Positions 45,212-54,244 of a stretch of DNA of 62,997 nt are shown here, piece after piece. The position numbers and the translations under genes were made by a program. The notes under the pieces were generated by a model. It saw only the letters and a program-made list of their open reading frames with translations, was not told the DNA's origin and did not search any database. Numbering within the stretch: position 1 is the first letter of the stretch; every line of letters begins with the position of its first letter. This DNA is from ARK-15 sp038880255. GTDB taxonomy: Archaea; Thermoplasmatota; Thermoplasmata; Thermoplasmatales; ARK-15. The DNA lies in assembly GCA_038880255.1 (NCBI GenBank), contig JAVZSA010000003.1, positions 1 through 62,997 of the forward strand, written 5' to 3'.

Positions 45212-46684
45212 CTAAATTTCTATATAATCATCGCATTTTACTTTTTTCTTTAAGGACTCCTCCATTTCCTGTGACATTTTTTTACATTCTACTTTTTCCC
45301 GAGTGGAAAAGTCAACTTTTAACATTTTAAGTATGCCCTTTACAGCCCTGTTTCCATCTGCCACAGCACTTATAAAATCCTTTGTAGTATTTGCAGCGTC
45401 ACCCCCGGCAAAAATTTTAGGTATTGAGGTAGCACCATTCTCATCAACCAAAATTTCATTTCCTTTCATTTTCAGATTCTTCGAAATTTCTGGAGGTAAA
45501 AATGAAAGATCAGGAGATTGGCCAGTAGCCTCAATTATAGTATCCACCTCAACGAAAAATTCAACATCCTTTATTGGAACGGGTTTTAATCTTCCTCCCT
45601 TTGGATCCTCCACCATTTCATTTTTCCAATACCTAATCCCTTTTATAAAACCATTTTTATCCTTAACATATTCTATTGGTGTTATCTTCCACCAAAATTC
45701 CACTCCTTCTTCAACTGTTTCATCCATTTCCTCTTCAGCATTTAAACTTGGAAAACCTGGCCTATCTTCAGCTCTCCTTCTATATAGAACATAGACCTTT
45801 TCAGCTCCTAATCTAAGAGCTGTTCTTGCAGAATCCATTGCAGTAAATCCACCACCAATTATTGCTACTTTTTTCCCCATCTCAATCTTTTCCCCAAGAT
45901 TTGCTCTCCTAAGAAAATCAAGCGCATGATAAACATATTTTCCATCACTGCCAAGAGTTCCAGTCATATTACCCTTCATTGTACCTATGCCTAAAAAAAC
46001 AGCATCATATTTATCCATAATTTCTTGGAATGAAATATCTTTCCCCACCATTGTATTGAAATAAAATTTCACACCAGCATTTTTTATAAAATTAAATTCC
46101 TTTTCTAGTACGCTTGCAGGAAGCCTGTATTTAGGTATTCCAACATTAAGAGTTCCTAAAGGCACAGGTAGGGCTTCGAAGACTGTACATTCAACACCCA
46201 ACATTGTAAGATAATATGCAACAGTCAATCCTGCAGGTCCCGATCCTATAATTGCCACTTTTTTTCCAGTATCTGACCTTTTCTTATGTGTTAACACTTT
46301 TGAATAATCAGGAAATTGTTCTGCAACAAATCTTTTAAGATGTCTAATGGCCACGGGATCGGAATAAACACAATTATCCTCACAGTAATGGGTACATATA
46401 TTACCACATATTTGAGGGAAAGGAAGATCTCTCATTATTATTTGTAAACTTTTTTCAAATTCACCTCTGGCAATAGCCTGAACATAGCCAGGGATATCAA
46501 GCCTTGCTGGACAACCCTGGATACAAAGGCCACATCCCATACATCTTGAAGCCTCCCTCATTGCCTCAGCCTTTGTATAACCAAGTGTAACTTGCTTATT
46601 AAAATCCCTTTTTCTTTCTTCAGGTGGAAGATGTTTAATTTGTACCCTTTTAAAATTAAGTTTGTAAATTAAAGTTTCAGGCAT
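45212..46684 (-). CDS. GltD-like NADPH oxidoreductase with Fe-S clusters
   Basis: This protein of about 490 residues resembles the small subunit of glutamate synthase and NfnB/SudA. Two cluster motifs occur near the start (CMGCGLCIQGCPARLDIPG, then CGNICTHYCEDNC). They are followed by the FAD motif IGSGPAGLTVAYYL and the NADPH motif IGGGFTAMDSARTALRLG, with a closing FAD segment FAGGDAANT. Without a GltB subunit nearby it could act as glutamate synthase or as ferredoxin:NADP oxidoreductase. The ATG at 46684 is chosen because a TATA-like element lies 25 nt upstream; a TTG at 46699 is also in frame. Confidence 0.88.
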   Translation of the reverse strand: MPETLIYKLNFKRVQIKHLPPEERKRDFNKQVTLGYTKAEAMREASRCMGCGLCIQGCPARLDIPGYVQAIARGEFEKSLQIIMRDLPFPQICGNICTHYCEDNCVYSDPVAIRHLKRFVAEQFPDYSKVLTHKKRSDTGKKVAIIGSGPAGLTVAYYLTMLGVECTVFEALPVPLGTLNVGIPKYRLPASVLEKEFNFIKNAGVKFYFNTMVGKDISFQEIMDKYDAVFLGIGTMKGNMTGTLGSDGKYVYHALDFLRRANLGEKIEMGKKVAIIGGGFTAMDSARTALRLGAEKVYVLYRRRAEDRPGFPSLNAEEEMDETVEEGVEFWWKITPIEYVKDKNGFIKGIRYWKNEMVEDPKGGRLKPVPIKDVEFFVEVDTIIEATGQSPDLSFLPPEISKNLKMKGNEILVDENGATSIPKIFAGGDAANTTKDFISAVADGNRAVKGILKMLKVDFSTREKVECKKMSQEMEESLKKKVKCDDYIEI

Positions 46685-46705
46685 GGGATCATTCCTCAAA
46701 ACCCA

Positions 46706-46715
46706 TATATAAATT
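46706..46715 (-). promoter_or_regulatory. TATA-like element of the GltD-like gene
   Basis: On the minus strand AATTTATATA is centred about 25 nt before the ATG at 46684, which fits a leaderless transcript. It lies between moaD and the oxidoreductase gene, so that gene need not depend on the upstream operon. Confidence 0.5.
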
Positions 46716-46727
46716 CAGTTTATTAAT

Positions 46728-46964
46728 TTATCCTCCACTAACAGGTGACATTATTGCTACCTCATCAAATTCCTTCAATTCCTGGTTTCCTTCCACATAT
46801 TTGTAATTGATTGAAATTATTAAATAATCATGTTTAAAACTTCCATACTTTTTTTCAAGATAGTTTATTAAATCATCCAGATTTTTAAAATCACCATCAA
46901 CATATTCTTCCATTTTTCCAGTAATATCCCTATAAAGGCCAAAGTATTTTACCTTTAATCTCAT
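46728..46964 (-). CDS. MoaD/ThiS-family ubiquitin-like sulfur carrier
   Basis: The 78-residue beta-grasp protein starts LKVKYFGLYRDITGK and ends in VSGG, the Gly-Gly tail that is thiocarboxylated in MoaD-type carriers or conjugated in SAMP proteins. It could serve molybdopterin synthesis, tRNA thiolation or protein tagging. No MoaE, MoeB or ThiF is nearby to decide. It overlaps the AMP phosphorylase stop by 4 nt. Confidence 0.85.
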   Translation of the reverse strand: MRLKVKYFGLYRDITGKMEEYVDGDFKNLDDLINYLEKKYGSFKHDYLIISINYKYVEGNQELKEFDEVAIMSPVSGG

Positions 46965-48490
46965 TTTCTCTCCCCCTTTAAGGTTTTATAAACCTGACCA
47001 TGGATACTTTCAAGAACCATCCCTTCAATTTGGTAAAGTCTTAATTTTCTCGAAAGTCTCAAGGCGTTATTCAGTTTATCCTTACTTTCAGAATAGAGTA
47101 TGAAAATACTCTCATTTTTTTCTACCTTATCCCCTATTTTTTTCGAAACCCAGATACCCGCCCCCTTAGAAAATGGTGCTCCCAGAGCCTTTGCAATTTC
47201 AACTATTGCCCTGTTTGAAATGTATGAAATGTATCCATCATTTGGTGAAAGTACCTCCTCATTATATTTTCCTAGAACTATATCCTCACTTTTTTCAATA
47301 CCCTTTGAACCCTGTGCATTAATAATCTCAATCATTTTTTCCTTTGCCTTTCCACTGTTTAAAATATTCCTTGCCATTTCTTTCCCTTTACCCTTTTCTG
47401 CAATTCCACTACTCTCCAAGAGTATTGCTGCAAGCTCAATGGATTTAACAATTAAACTATTGGATGTTGTTTTTCCTTCAAGAGCTCTAAGTGCCTCCTG
47501 TGCCTCAATTCCAGGTCCTACTGCTCTACCTAGAGGTTGACCACCATAGGTGATAGCGCAGTTGACATCTATTCCAATCCTTTCACCTATTCTAATGAAT
47601 CTTTCAGCAATCCTTCTTGCTTCAATTTCATTCTTTACCTTTACTTCATTTCCCATTGGTATATCTATAAGTAAGGAACTTATGCTTGTTGCCTTTTTCT
47701 TAGCAAGAACAGACGATATCACCTGTGCTTGAGGATCAAGGCCCATTGGTTGTTCAATTTTTATTATTTTATCATCAGCTGGGGCTAGTCCTAATGCACC
47801 CCCCCAAACAAGTGTAGCACCAACTGAATCCACCACTTTTTTTATTTCTTCACTACTTAGATCTACTCTTGCAAGTACTTCCATAACGTCTGCAGTTCCT
47901 GCAGCACTACTTATCGCCCTTGATGAAGTTTTTGGAACCTTTAGCCCTGCAGCAGCTAGAATTGGTACAGTAATTAAAGCGTATTTATTACCAGGAACAC
48001 CCCCAATACTGTGAACATCATAAACATCATAATCGAACTTTATAATTTCACCTGTTGATACCATAGCATTGATCACATTAACAATTTCATCATCATCCAT
48101 ATCTAATGTTTGTATAGCAGTAACATAACTTGAAAGCTCAATATGCGATAAATTATCCTCAACAATATCATTTATAATATTTTTTATATCTTCAGAATCA
48201 AGTTTTTCACCATAAATTTTCTTTTTTATTGATTCTATGGATTGTAATGGAGGTGCATTTATTATTTCTACCTCTTCTCCTTTTTTTAATCCACTTTCTG
48301 ATGTGACTATAGCTTCACCAATGGGAATCTGGGAGTATGATATAGAAACAAAAAATAATTTTTTATAATTCTTCTTAGAAACTAATACTCTAGATCCTGG
48401 TAAAACACCCAGTCTTTTTGAATCTTCATAATTAAGGAATATTTCCCTCTTTCCAGTATTGAAGTCTATATCCTTTATTTTAACAATCAT
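46961..48490 (-). CDS. AMP phosphorylase
   Basis: The 509-residue protein has the archaeal AMP phosphorylase architecture. An N-terminal barrel of about 85 residues is followed by the thymidine-phosphorylase-like helical and central domains (DVYDVHSIGGVPGNKYALI, then KTSSRAISSAAGTADVMEVL). It converts AMP and phosphate to adenine and ribose 1,5-bisphosphate, the first step of the archaeal AMP pathway. The partner isomerase and type III RubisCO are not in the window. It overlaps moaD by 4 nt. Confidence 0.9.
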   Translation of the reverse strand: MIVKIKDIDFNTGKREIFLNYEDSKRLGVLPGSRVLVSKKNYKKLFFVSISYSQIPIGEAIVTSESGLKKGEEVEIINAPPLQSIESIKKKIYGEKLDSEDIKNIINDIVEDNLSHIELSSYVTAIQTLDMDDDEIVNVINAMVSTGEIIKFDYDVYDVHSIGGVPGNKYALITVPILAAAGLKVPKTSSRAISSAAGTADVMEVLARVDLSSEEIKKVVDSVGATLVWGGALGLAPADDKIIKIEQPMGLDPQAQVISSVLAKKKATSISSLLIDIPMGNEVKVKNEIEARRIAERFIRIGERIGIDVNCAITYGGQPLGRAVGPGIEAQEALRALEGKTTSNSLIVKSIELAAILLESSGIAEKGKGKEMARNILNSGKAKEKMIEIINAQGSKGIEKSEDIVLGKYNEEVLSPNDGYISYISNRAIVEIAKALGAPFSKGAGIWVSKKIGDKVEKNESIFILYSESKDKLNNALRLSRKLRLYQIEGMVLESIHGQVYKTLKGERK

Positions 48491-48511
48491 TACTAAAATT
48501 AAGTATTTTCC

Positions 48512-49036
48512 CTATAAAAATTTAGCCATGAGAACATCGTCAACGTATTCACCTGCTATTTTAAACTGTTTTTTCCTAACTCCCTCTATCTCAAAACCCA
48601 TCTTTTTATAAAGTTCTATTGCATGAATATTTGTTGAAAATACTTCAAGGCAAATTTTTTCAATACCTACTTCTCTAGCCCATTCAAAGGACATATTAAT
48701 CATATTTTTCCCAATTCCCTGATGTCTATATCCTTTAATTATTGCAATGCCCAAGAATGCAACATGCATGTTTTTTACGAATGATTCTCGCGTTAAAGTA
48801 AGAATGCCAATGATTTTTTCATTATCCAATGCAACAAGAAATAATTCATTATTCTCATCCTTAATTCTTAAGCTTAAAAATTCAGCATCTCCCATATACC
48901 TTTCCCCTAATAAATAAATACCTTCACTCATCACATCATTGAAGCAGTTTATAATACCTTCAGCATCACTTTCTTTCGCCCTTCTTATAATTATTTTTTT
49001 TCCATTGGGAATATTCAACAATTTTGTCAAGTGCAT
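48512..49036 (-). CDS. GNAT-family N-acetyltransferase
   Basis: This 174-residue acetyltransferase has IIIRRAKESDAEGIINCFND near the start and the acetyl-CoA motif IIKGYRHQGIGKNMI (near residues 104-118), with R/QxxGxG intact. The C-terminal CLEVFSTNIHAIELYKKMGF resembles ribosomal-protein or diamine acetyltransferases. The substrate is not known. The ATG at 49036 makes a 71-nt overlap with the upstream gene. TTG codons a few residues later are alternatives, so the N-terminus is uncertain. Confidence 0.8.
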   Translation of the reverse strand: MHLTKLLNIPNGKKIIIRRAKESDAEGIINCFNDVMSEGIYLLGERYMGDAEFLSLRIKDENNELFLVALDNEKIIGILTLTRESFVKNMHVAFLGIAIIKGYRHQGIGKNMINMSFEWAREVGIEKICLEVFSTNIHAIELYKKMGFEIEGVRKKQFKIAGEYVDDVLMAKFL

Positions 49037-50354
49037 TTACTACCCTCCTTGCTGTTGTAATTACAGGTACATTTAGAGACTCAATCTTTTTTGATACCTG
49101 TTTACTAAACTCACCACCTGCTATTACCACCACTATGGGCTTTCCCCAATTTTTTGAAAATAAATCATAAACATTCTTAATGTTTCTATAAATTGGGGCA
49201 TTTGGTATAACAAAATAAAGTATTATTATATCTATATTATCCCCATCTTTTATTATATTCAATGCATTTTCATACCATTCTGGTGTTGCCGAGCCCGTCA
49301 AATCTAAAGGATTTGAAATAATACTAAACTCAGGAAGTAATTCCTTGAGTTTTAATTTTTGTTCTTCCGTCAATTCTGCCATTTTTAGATTTTTAGATGA
49401 ACCTACAGCATCTGCAGTAACAACACATGGCCCGGCACCATTTGTAATTAAAAGTACCTTGCCCCCCTCGGGTAATGGTTGTAATGAAATAATTTTAATT
49501 ATATCCACCATATCTTCTATATCATCCACAGTAATTATCCCAGATTGTTTTGCAGCACCATCAAAAATAAGATAATTTTCAGCCATTGCACCTGTATGAG
49601 ATTTTGCAGCCTTTGTACCTTCCATACTTTTACCAGTTTTTAAAACAATGATAGGCTTTTCTTTTGAAACATTCTTGGATAGATTAAAAAATTTTTTACC
49701 ATTGGAAAAACTTTCAAGATAGGCAGCAATTATTTTTGTGTACTTATCAGAGTAAAAATATTCAAGCATATCATTTTCATCAACATCAACCTTATTCCCA
49801 AAGGAAATAAACTTACTTACACCAATACCCTCTTCTTCAAGTAGTTCTAAAAGTGTGACCCCATATGTACCTGACTGTGTCATAAATGAGACAGGACCTG
49901 GACCAGGCCTTTTCATGGCTTCCCTTGATTGAAAAAATGTATCAAAATTATCCCTAGGTGAAAGAATACCTATACAGTTTGGACCCACTACCCTCATACC
50001 ACATCCCCTTACCATTTCTACAATTTTATCTTGTAATCTTTTACCTTCTTCACCCATCTCTGCAAAACCACCTGAAATAATAACTGCACCCTTCACACCT
50101 TTTTTACAACCTTCCTCAATAACATTTATCACTTGGTTGGCACTAAGGCTAATCACCATTAAATCAATATTTTCTTCTATATCAAGTAGTGAAGGATAAC
50201 ATCTTCTACCCATAATTTCTTTTTCATTTGGATTTATCGGAAATATTTTTGCTCCGGTATTTATAAGAGAATTCATTATTTCATAACCTATTTTACCCTT
50301 TTTTCCTGAGGCGCCTATTACTGCAACATTCTTTGGATTGAATAAAAAATCCAT
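48966..50354 (-). CDS. ADP-forming acyl-CoA synthetase, alpha subunit
   Basis: The 462-residue protein has the CoA-binding domain (NVAVIGASGKKGKIGYEIM near residues 9-27, VVGPNCIGILSP) and two ligase-CoA domains. The phosphorylated His is in KSHTGAMAENY. ADP-forming acetyl-CoA synthetase makes ATP from acyl-CoA, ADP and phosphate, and so could turn the acetyl-CoA made by the beta-oxidation operon at 12-17.8 kb into acetate and ATP. The beta (ATP-grasp) subunit is not fused or nearby. Confidence 0.9.
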   Translation of the reverse strand: MDFLFNPKNVAVIGASGKKGKIGYEIMNSLINTGAKIFPINPNEKEIMGRRCYPSLLDIEENIDLMVISLSANQVINVIEEGCKKGVKGAVIISGGFAEMGEEGKRLQDKIVEMVRGCGMRVVGPNCIGILSPRDNFDTFFQSREAMKRPGPGPVSFMTQSGTYGVTLLELLEEEGIGVSKFISFGNKVDVDENDMLEYFYSDKYTKIIAAYLESFSNGKKFFNLSKNVSKEKPIIVLKTGKSMEGTKAAKSHTGAMAENYLIFDGAAKQSGIITVDDIEDMVDIIKIISLQPLPEGGKVLLITNGAGPCVVTADAVGSSKNLKMAELTEEQKLKLKELLPEFSIISNPLDLTGSATPEWYENALNIIKDGDNIDIIILYFVIPNAPIYRNIKNVYDLFSKNWGKPIVVVIAGGEFSKQVSKKIESLNVPVITTARRVVNALDKIVEYSQWKKNNYKKGERK

Positions 50355-50452
50355 ACAACAAAAATTGTAATTTACTATTTTACATTTTTCTTTGAGAAAA
50401 CATTTATTAATGAAATCTTTTTATTCCTTACACCTAATGTCGGGTGAGTCAG

Positions 50453-50806
50453 ATGAAGAAAACAAATCCAGAATTAATCTCCCTGATAAAAAGTCTAAAA
50501 CAAAAATCCAGGGAGGAAAGCGTTGGCATCTGGCGAGACATTGCTGAAAGGTTAGAAAAACCTTTACGTGTTTGGCCAGAGGTGAATGTGAGTAAGATTG
50601 AGAGGTATGCGCAGGAACATGATGTGATCATTGTTCCGGGGAAGGTTCTTGGTTCAGGAAACATTACAAAGAAAGTAACAGTTTCAGCATTTAAATTTTC
50701 AAAGGAGGCAAAGGATAAAATAGAGAGTGTGGGCGGAAAAGTACTTTCAATTAATGAATTGATGGCTATTAATCCAAAGGGTAAAGGTGTTAAAATAATT
50801 GGGTGA
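50453..50806 (+). CDS. rpl18e: Ribosomal protein eL18
   Basis: The 117-residue L18e/L15-fold protein carries IWRDIAERLEKPLRVWPEVN and VIIVPGKVLGSGNITKKVTV, the family core. The ATG at 50453 is chosen because GGGTGA sits 7 nt before it; an in-frame GTG within that site would add three residues. It opens the small ribosomal operon eL18-uL13-uS9-rpoN. A TATA-like element precedes it near 50400-50425. Confidence 0.95.
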   Translation: MKKTNPELISLIKSLKQKSREESVGIWRDIAERLEKPLRVWPEVNVSKIERYAQEHDVIIVPGKVLGSGNITKKVTVSAFKFSKEAKDKIESVGGKVLSINELMAINPKGKGVKIIG

Positions 50807-50811
50807 TAAAA

Positions 50812-51225
50812 ATGAAAATAATTGATGCTACAGATCACGTTTTAGGAAGACTTTCTTCAACCATTGCAAAAATGTTACTTCAAGGGGAGGAAATAATAGT
50901 AATAAATGCTGAAAAATCAGTTGTAACAGGGAAGAAAGAATTTATTTTCAAGAATTATTTGGAAAAATGGCAAAGAGGATCTGTAAGAAAGGGGCCTCAT
51001 TATCCAAGAATGCCAGATAGAATATTTAGGAGAACAGTCCGTGGAATGCTACCCTTTAAAAGTTCCCATGGTAGAGAGGCATATAGGAGGTTAAAGGTAT
51101 ATATAGGTGTACCTAATAATATTGATCCAAAAAATGCAGAAAAAATTGATAAAGCAATCTACAAAAAAGTTAGAAATAAGATTACTCTTGGAGAAGTATC
51201 AAAATATTTAGGTGCTAAATTTTGA
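50812..51225 (+). CDS. rpl13: Ribosomal protein uL13
   Basis: This 137-residue uL13 has IIDATDHVLGRLSSTIAKML near the start, then EKSVVTGKK, PHYPRMPDRIFRRTVRGMLP and the L13 core HGREAYRRLKVYIGVP. It is part of the 50S subunit. The ATG at 50812 follows GGTGATAAAA. An upstream ATG three codons earlier is inside that ribosome site and less likely. Confidence 0.96.
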   Translation: MKIIDATDHVLGRLSSTIAKMLLQGEEIIVINAEKSVVTGKKEFIFKNYLEKWQRGSVRKGPHYPRMPDRIFRRTVRGMLPFKSSHGREAYRRLKVYIGVPNNIDPKNAEKIDKAIYKKVRNKITLGEVSKYLGAKF

Positions 51226-51234
51226 GGTGAAAAA

Positions 51235-51633
51235 ATGAAGGTAGTTGTAGCTAGTGGAAAAAGAAAAACTGCCGTTGCAAGGGCAGTAGCTAGGGAAGGA
51301 AATGGAAGGGTAAGAATAAATAAAGTACCATTGGGTGTTTATAAGCCAGAACTTTTAAGAACAATGATAATGGAACCCCTTCTATTAATTGGGGAAAAGG
51401 CTAAACAATTGGACATTGATGTAAATGTTCATGGTGGGGGCATAATGGGACAAGCCGAAGCAAGTAGGACTGCAATAGCTAGAGCAATTAAACAATATTT
51501 TGAAGATCCTGAAATAGAAAAAATTTTCAAAGAGTATGATAGAACACTTGTAGTTAATGATGTTAGAAGAAAATTGCCAAAGCTTCCAATGGGAAGAGGA
51601 GCAAGGGCAAAGAGGCAAAAATCCTACAGGTGA
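51235..51633 (+). CDS. rps9: Ribosomal protein uS9
   Basis: The 132-residue uS9 starts VVASGKRKTAVARAVAREGN and ends with GARAKRQKSYR, the conserved tail that reaches the P-site tRNA. The middle VNVHGGGIMGQAEASRTAIA is also typical. GAGGTGAAAA lies directly before the ATG, 9 nt after uL13. Confidence 0.96.
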   Translation: MKVVVASGKRKTAVARAVAREGNGRVRINKVPLGVYKPELLRTMIMEPLLLIGEKAKQLDIDVNVHGGGIMGQAEASRTAIARAIKQYFEDPEIEKIFKEYDRTLVVNDVRRKLPKLPMGRGARAKRQKSYR

Positions 51634-51639
51634 TTTTTT

Positions 51640-51861
51640 ATGATTATACCTGTTAGATGTTTTTCCTGTGGGAGAGTGATAGCAACAGATTACTTAAAAT
51701 TTAGAGAGGAGGTAGAAAAAATAAAAACAAATGAACATAGAAACCCCACTTCCGATGAAATTACAAAGATATTTGATGATTTGGGAGTAAAAAGGTATTG
51801 TTGCAGGAGAATGATAATCTCACATATTGATCTAATTGATGAGGTAATAAATTTTGATTAA
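51640..51861 (+). CDS. rpoN: DNA-directed RNA polymerase subunit N (Rpb10)
   Basis: The 73-residue subunit has the zinc site CFSCGRV near the start and RYCCRRM near residue 50, with the archaeal/eukaryotic Rpb10 pattern IIPVRCFSCGRVIA. It stabilises the RpoD/RpoL subassembly of RNA polymerase. rpoK, which often follows in archaea, is absent here. Its stop codon lies 1 nt from tRNA-Pro. Confidence 0.96.
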   Translation: MIIPVRCFSCGRVIATDYLKFREEVEKIKTNEHRNPTSDEITKIFDDLGVKRYCCRRMIISHIDLIDEVINFD

Positions 51862-51862
51862 A

Positions 51863-51937
51863 GGGACCGTGGGGTAGCTTGGTCCATCCTACCAGCCTGG
51901 GGCGCTGGCGACCCGGATTCAAATTCCGGCGGTCCCA
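51863..51937 (+). tRNA. tRNA-Pro (GGG)
   Basis: Acceptor GGGACCG (51863-51869) pairs with CGGTCCC (51930-51936); discriminator A at 51937. The anticodon stem CCAGC/GCTGG surrounds CTGGGGC, giving anticodon GGG. The T-arm is CCGGATTCAAATTCCGG. CCA is not encoded. It follows the rpoN stop by 1 nt, so it is likely processed out of the ribosomal-operon transcript. Confidence 0.95.
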
Positions 51938-52322
51938 TTAATTTTAGAAGTATATATAACACCAAAAATAGTTATATTTTTGATATTAATATAAGAATAA
52001 GAACTTTTAAATTTTATTTATATAAAATTAATAAAAATATATCAAAAATCTGAATAATTTATTATTGATTTTTGTCATGGTATATAAAAGATGATTTAAA
52101 AACAAGTATATTTAAATCTTTTTTAAAAATCTGAAATTTTTTATACAAATAAAATTTTAAAGCAAGTATCCTAAATAGCAATGATTTATTATTTATATAA
52201 ATAACAAATAAAAATTAAAAGACATTAATAAAAAGTATTGTTGATTAAAAAAATTTATTAAGAATGACATATTAAAAATATCTGGGCATAATATATTGTA
52301 TTATTATAAATAGTGATGACAG
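51938..52322. other. AT-rich intergenic region, no gene recognised
   Basis: These 385 bp between tRNA-Pro and the glycosyltransferase contain short A/T runs and many stops in every frame. No RNA fold, repeat of the tRNA 3' end or ORF of note is visible. They contain the promoter for the glycosyltransferase. Confidence 0.55.
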
Positions 52323-52561
52323 ATGAATATTGGAATAGTATCGCAAACTCCATTAATAAAGTTTAATGAAGAAATGGAAAGAGAGAAAATAATTAAGTTA
52401 TCTGAGTTGAAAAAAGATTCATATAACTATACCATCGGTGGTGTAAGTATAATGGTAAATAATCTAATTAAAAAAATGCAAGAAAATAAATTTGCTTCAA
52501 AGATCTACTGGTTTGCATTAAATCCTAAAGCGCCTTATAAAATAATCGTTAGAAATAATTT

Positions 52562-52915
52562 TGAGTTGTACAATATAACTCAACAGCCAATGATGCTTAG
52601 GGCATATACAAATTTTAAAGAAATTTTGTGGAACAATATTCATGGAATTAAACATGAAGAATTTAGCATGGAGGACTATCTTGGATTTNNNNNNNNNNNN
52701 NNNNNNNNNNNNNNNNNNNNNNNNNNNNNNNNNNNNNNNNNNNNNNNNNNNNNNNNNNNNNNNNNNNNNNNNNNNNNNNNNNNNNNNNTGAGTTGTACAA
52801 TATAACTCAACAGCCAATGATGCTTAGGGCATATACAAATTTTAAAGAAATTTTGTGGAACAATATTCATGGAATTAAACATGAAGAATTTAGCATGGAG
52901 GACTATCTTGGATTT
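52562..52915. repeat. 127-bp direct duplication around a 100-N gap
   Basis: Bases 52562-52688 recur exactly at 52789-52915, on either side of 100 Ns (52689-52788). A perfect 127-bp overlap of two contig ends equals the largest k-mer of a common short-read assembler, and 100 Ns is a standard filler. This is most likely an unmerged overlap, not a biological repeat. Confidence 0.9.
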
Positions 52916-52928
52916 CTATCTTGGATTT
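52903..52928 (+). repeat. 13-bp tandem repeat in the glycosyltransferase
   Basis: CTATCTTGGATTT occurs twice in a row. One copy keeps the glycosyltransferase frame (MEDYLGFLNYNW); two copies shift it and lead to a TAA within ten codons. It lies exactly where the left contig ended. Confidence 0.85.
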
Positions 52929-53931
52929 TTGAATTATAACTGGCTTGTTTCAAAGGCAATCCTAGAGATTGAAGAAAATATAGATTTACTGATGGTTCAT
53001 GATTTTCAACAGTTGATGATAGGGTCTATGATGGGACCTGCAAAACCCACAGTTTTAAGGTGGCATATACCATTCATTCCAGAAAACTTTACTTTTCAAC
53101 ATTAGAAAATTCATAGTAAATGGTTTAGAAGGATTTGATTCTATAATAGTAAGCACAAAAAGAGATTTAGAAGGATTAATAAGGGCGGGATATAGAGGTG
53201 TAGCGTACCAGATTTATCCAAATGTAGATCCGAAGAAATGGAAAAGAAAATCAAAAAAAGATGCAATAAGTTTTGGTGAAACTTATGGTATAAAAGAGGA
53301 TGATTTTTTGGTACTTAATGTTGCAAGAATGGATCCAATGAAATCTCAGGACATTTTGATAAAAGCAGTGGCAAGATTAAAAAGAACAATACCCAACATT
53401 AAATTAATGCTTGTTGGGGATGGCAGTTTTACAAGTAGTGCAAGTGGACTTGGGTCTAGTAAAGGAGAATTACATAAAAATTATTTGAAGGAACTCGCAA
53501 GAAAATTAAAAATTGAAGATAAGGTTGTATTTACCGGCTATTTGCCAAATAGTGATTTATCTAAGGCATACGAACGTGCAGATGTTTTTGTATTACCATC
53601 AAAAATTGAAGGTTTTGGACTAAGTGTAGTAGAAGCATGGATGTATGAAAAAATAACCATTGTGAGCAGAGGTGCAGGCGTTTCTGAACTTATTATTAAT
53701 AATGTTTATGGTTTTAAGTTTAATCCAGAGGATTATATAGAACTTGCTAAGCTAATTTTAAAAGTATATAAGGAAAAACAAGAAAATAATGAAATTGGGA
53801 AAAATGCACACCGAATGGCCAGACAATGTTATATATCAAATGCATACAAACATACTGAAAGAGTTTTACGTACTACACTTGATAATTTTAAGGAGTATAA
53901 ATTTGTTGATATAAAATATAAAAAAATTTAA

Positions 53932-54244
53932 TATATTTATCATTATTAAAAAAATCAGTCATCTAAGAATAAAAATAATAGAAAAATAATATTTAAGCAG
54001 TATAAAATTTGATAATTTAAAATACTCTAAAAAAGATGAATTAATTTATAATATATAAGTGGAAAATAAGAGAAAATTAATAGCGGTATCTAAGAAATTT
54101 TAAAAAAGTTTTTATAAATAATTCTATAAATATTTTAATTAAATTAGGTAGTATTTTGATTAATTTTATTCAGTTTAATAAATTTTTTAAAAAAATATAA
54201 AAATAAAAAATTTTAAATTATTAATGTCATCAGTGTAAAATTTA
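53932..54244. other. AT-rich intergenic region, no gene recognised
   Basis: These 313 bp lie between the convergent glycosyltransferase and zinc-ribbon membrane protein genes. They are rich in T and A runs that may serve as terminators for both. No coding pattern or RNA fold is seen. Confidence 0.5.

Larger units (their letters stand above)
52323..53931 (+). pseudogene. GT4-type glycosyltransferase, interrupted in this assembly
   Basis: Three pieces together read as one protein of about 455 residues. The N-terminal part (52323-52688) includes YTIGGVSIMVNNLIKKM. The middle (after 52928) includes LLMVHDFQQLMIG and LRWHIPFIPENFT. The C-terminal GT-B domain (from about 53101) holds NVARMDPMKSQDILIKAV and PSKIEGFGLSVVEAW, the ExFG...E sugar-nucleotide motif. 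Breaks are a 100-N gap with 127-bp copies on both sides, an extra 13 bp at 52916-52928 and a one-base shift near 53095. The gap is almost certainly artificial; the other two breaks may be errors or real. It probably builds surface glycans. Confidence 0.85.
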
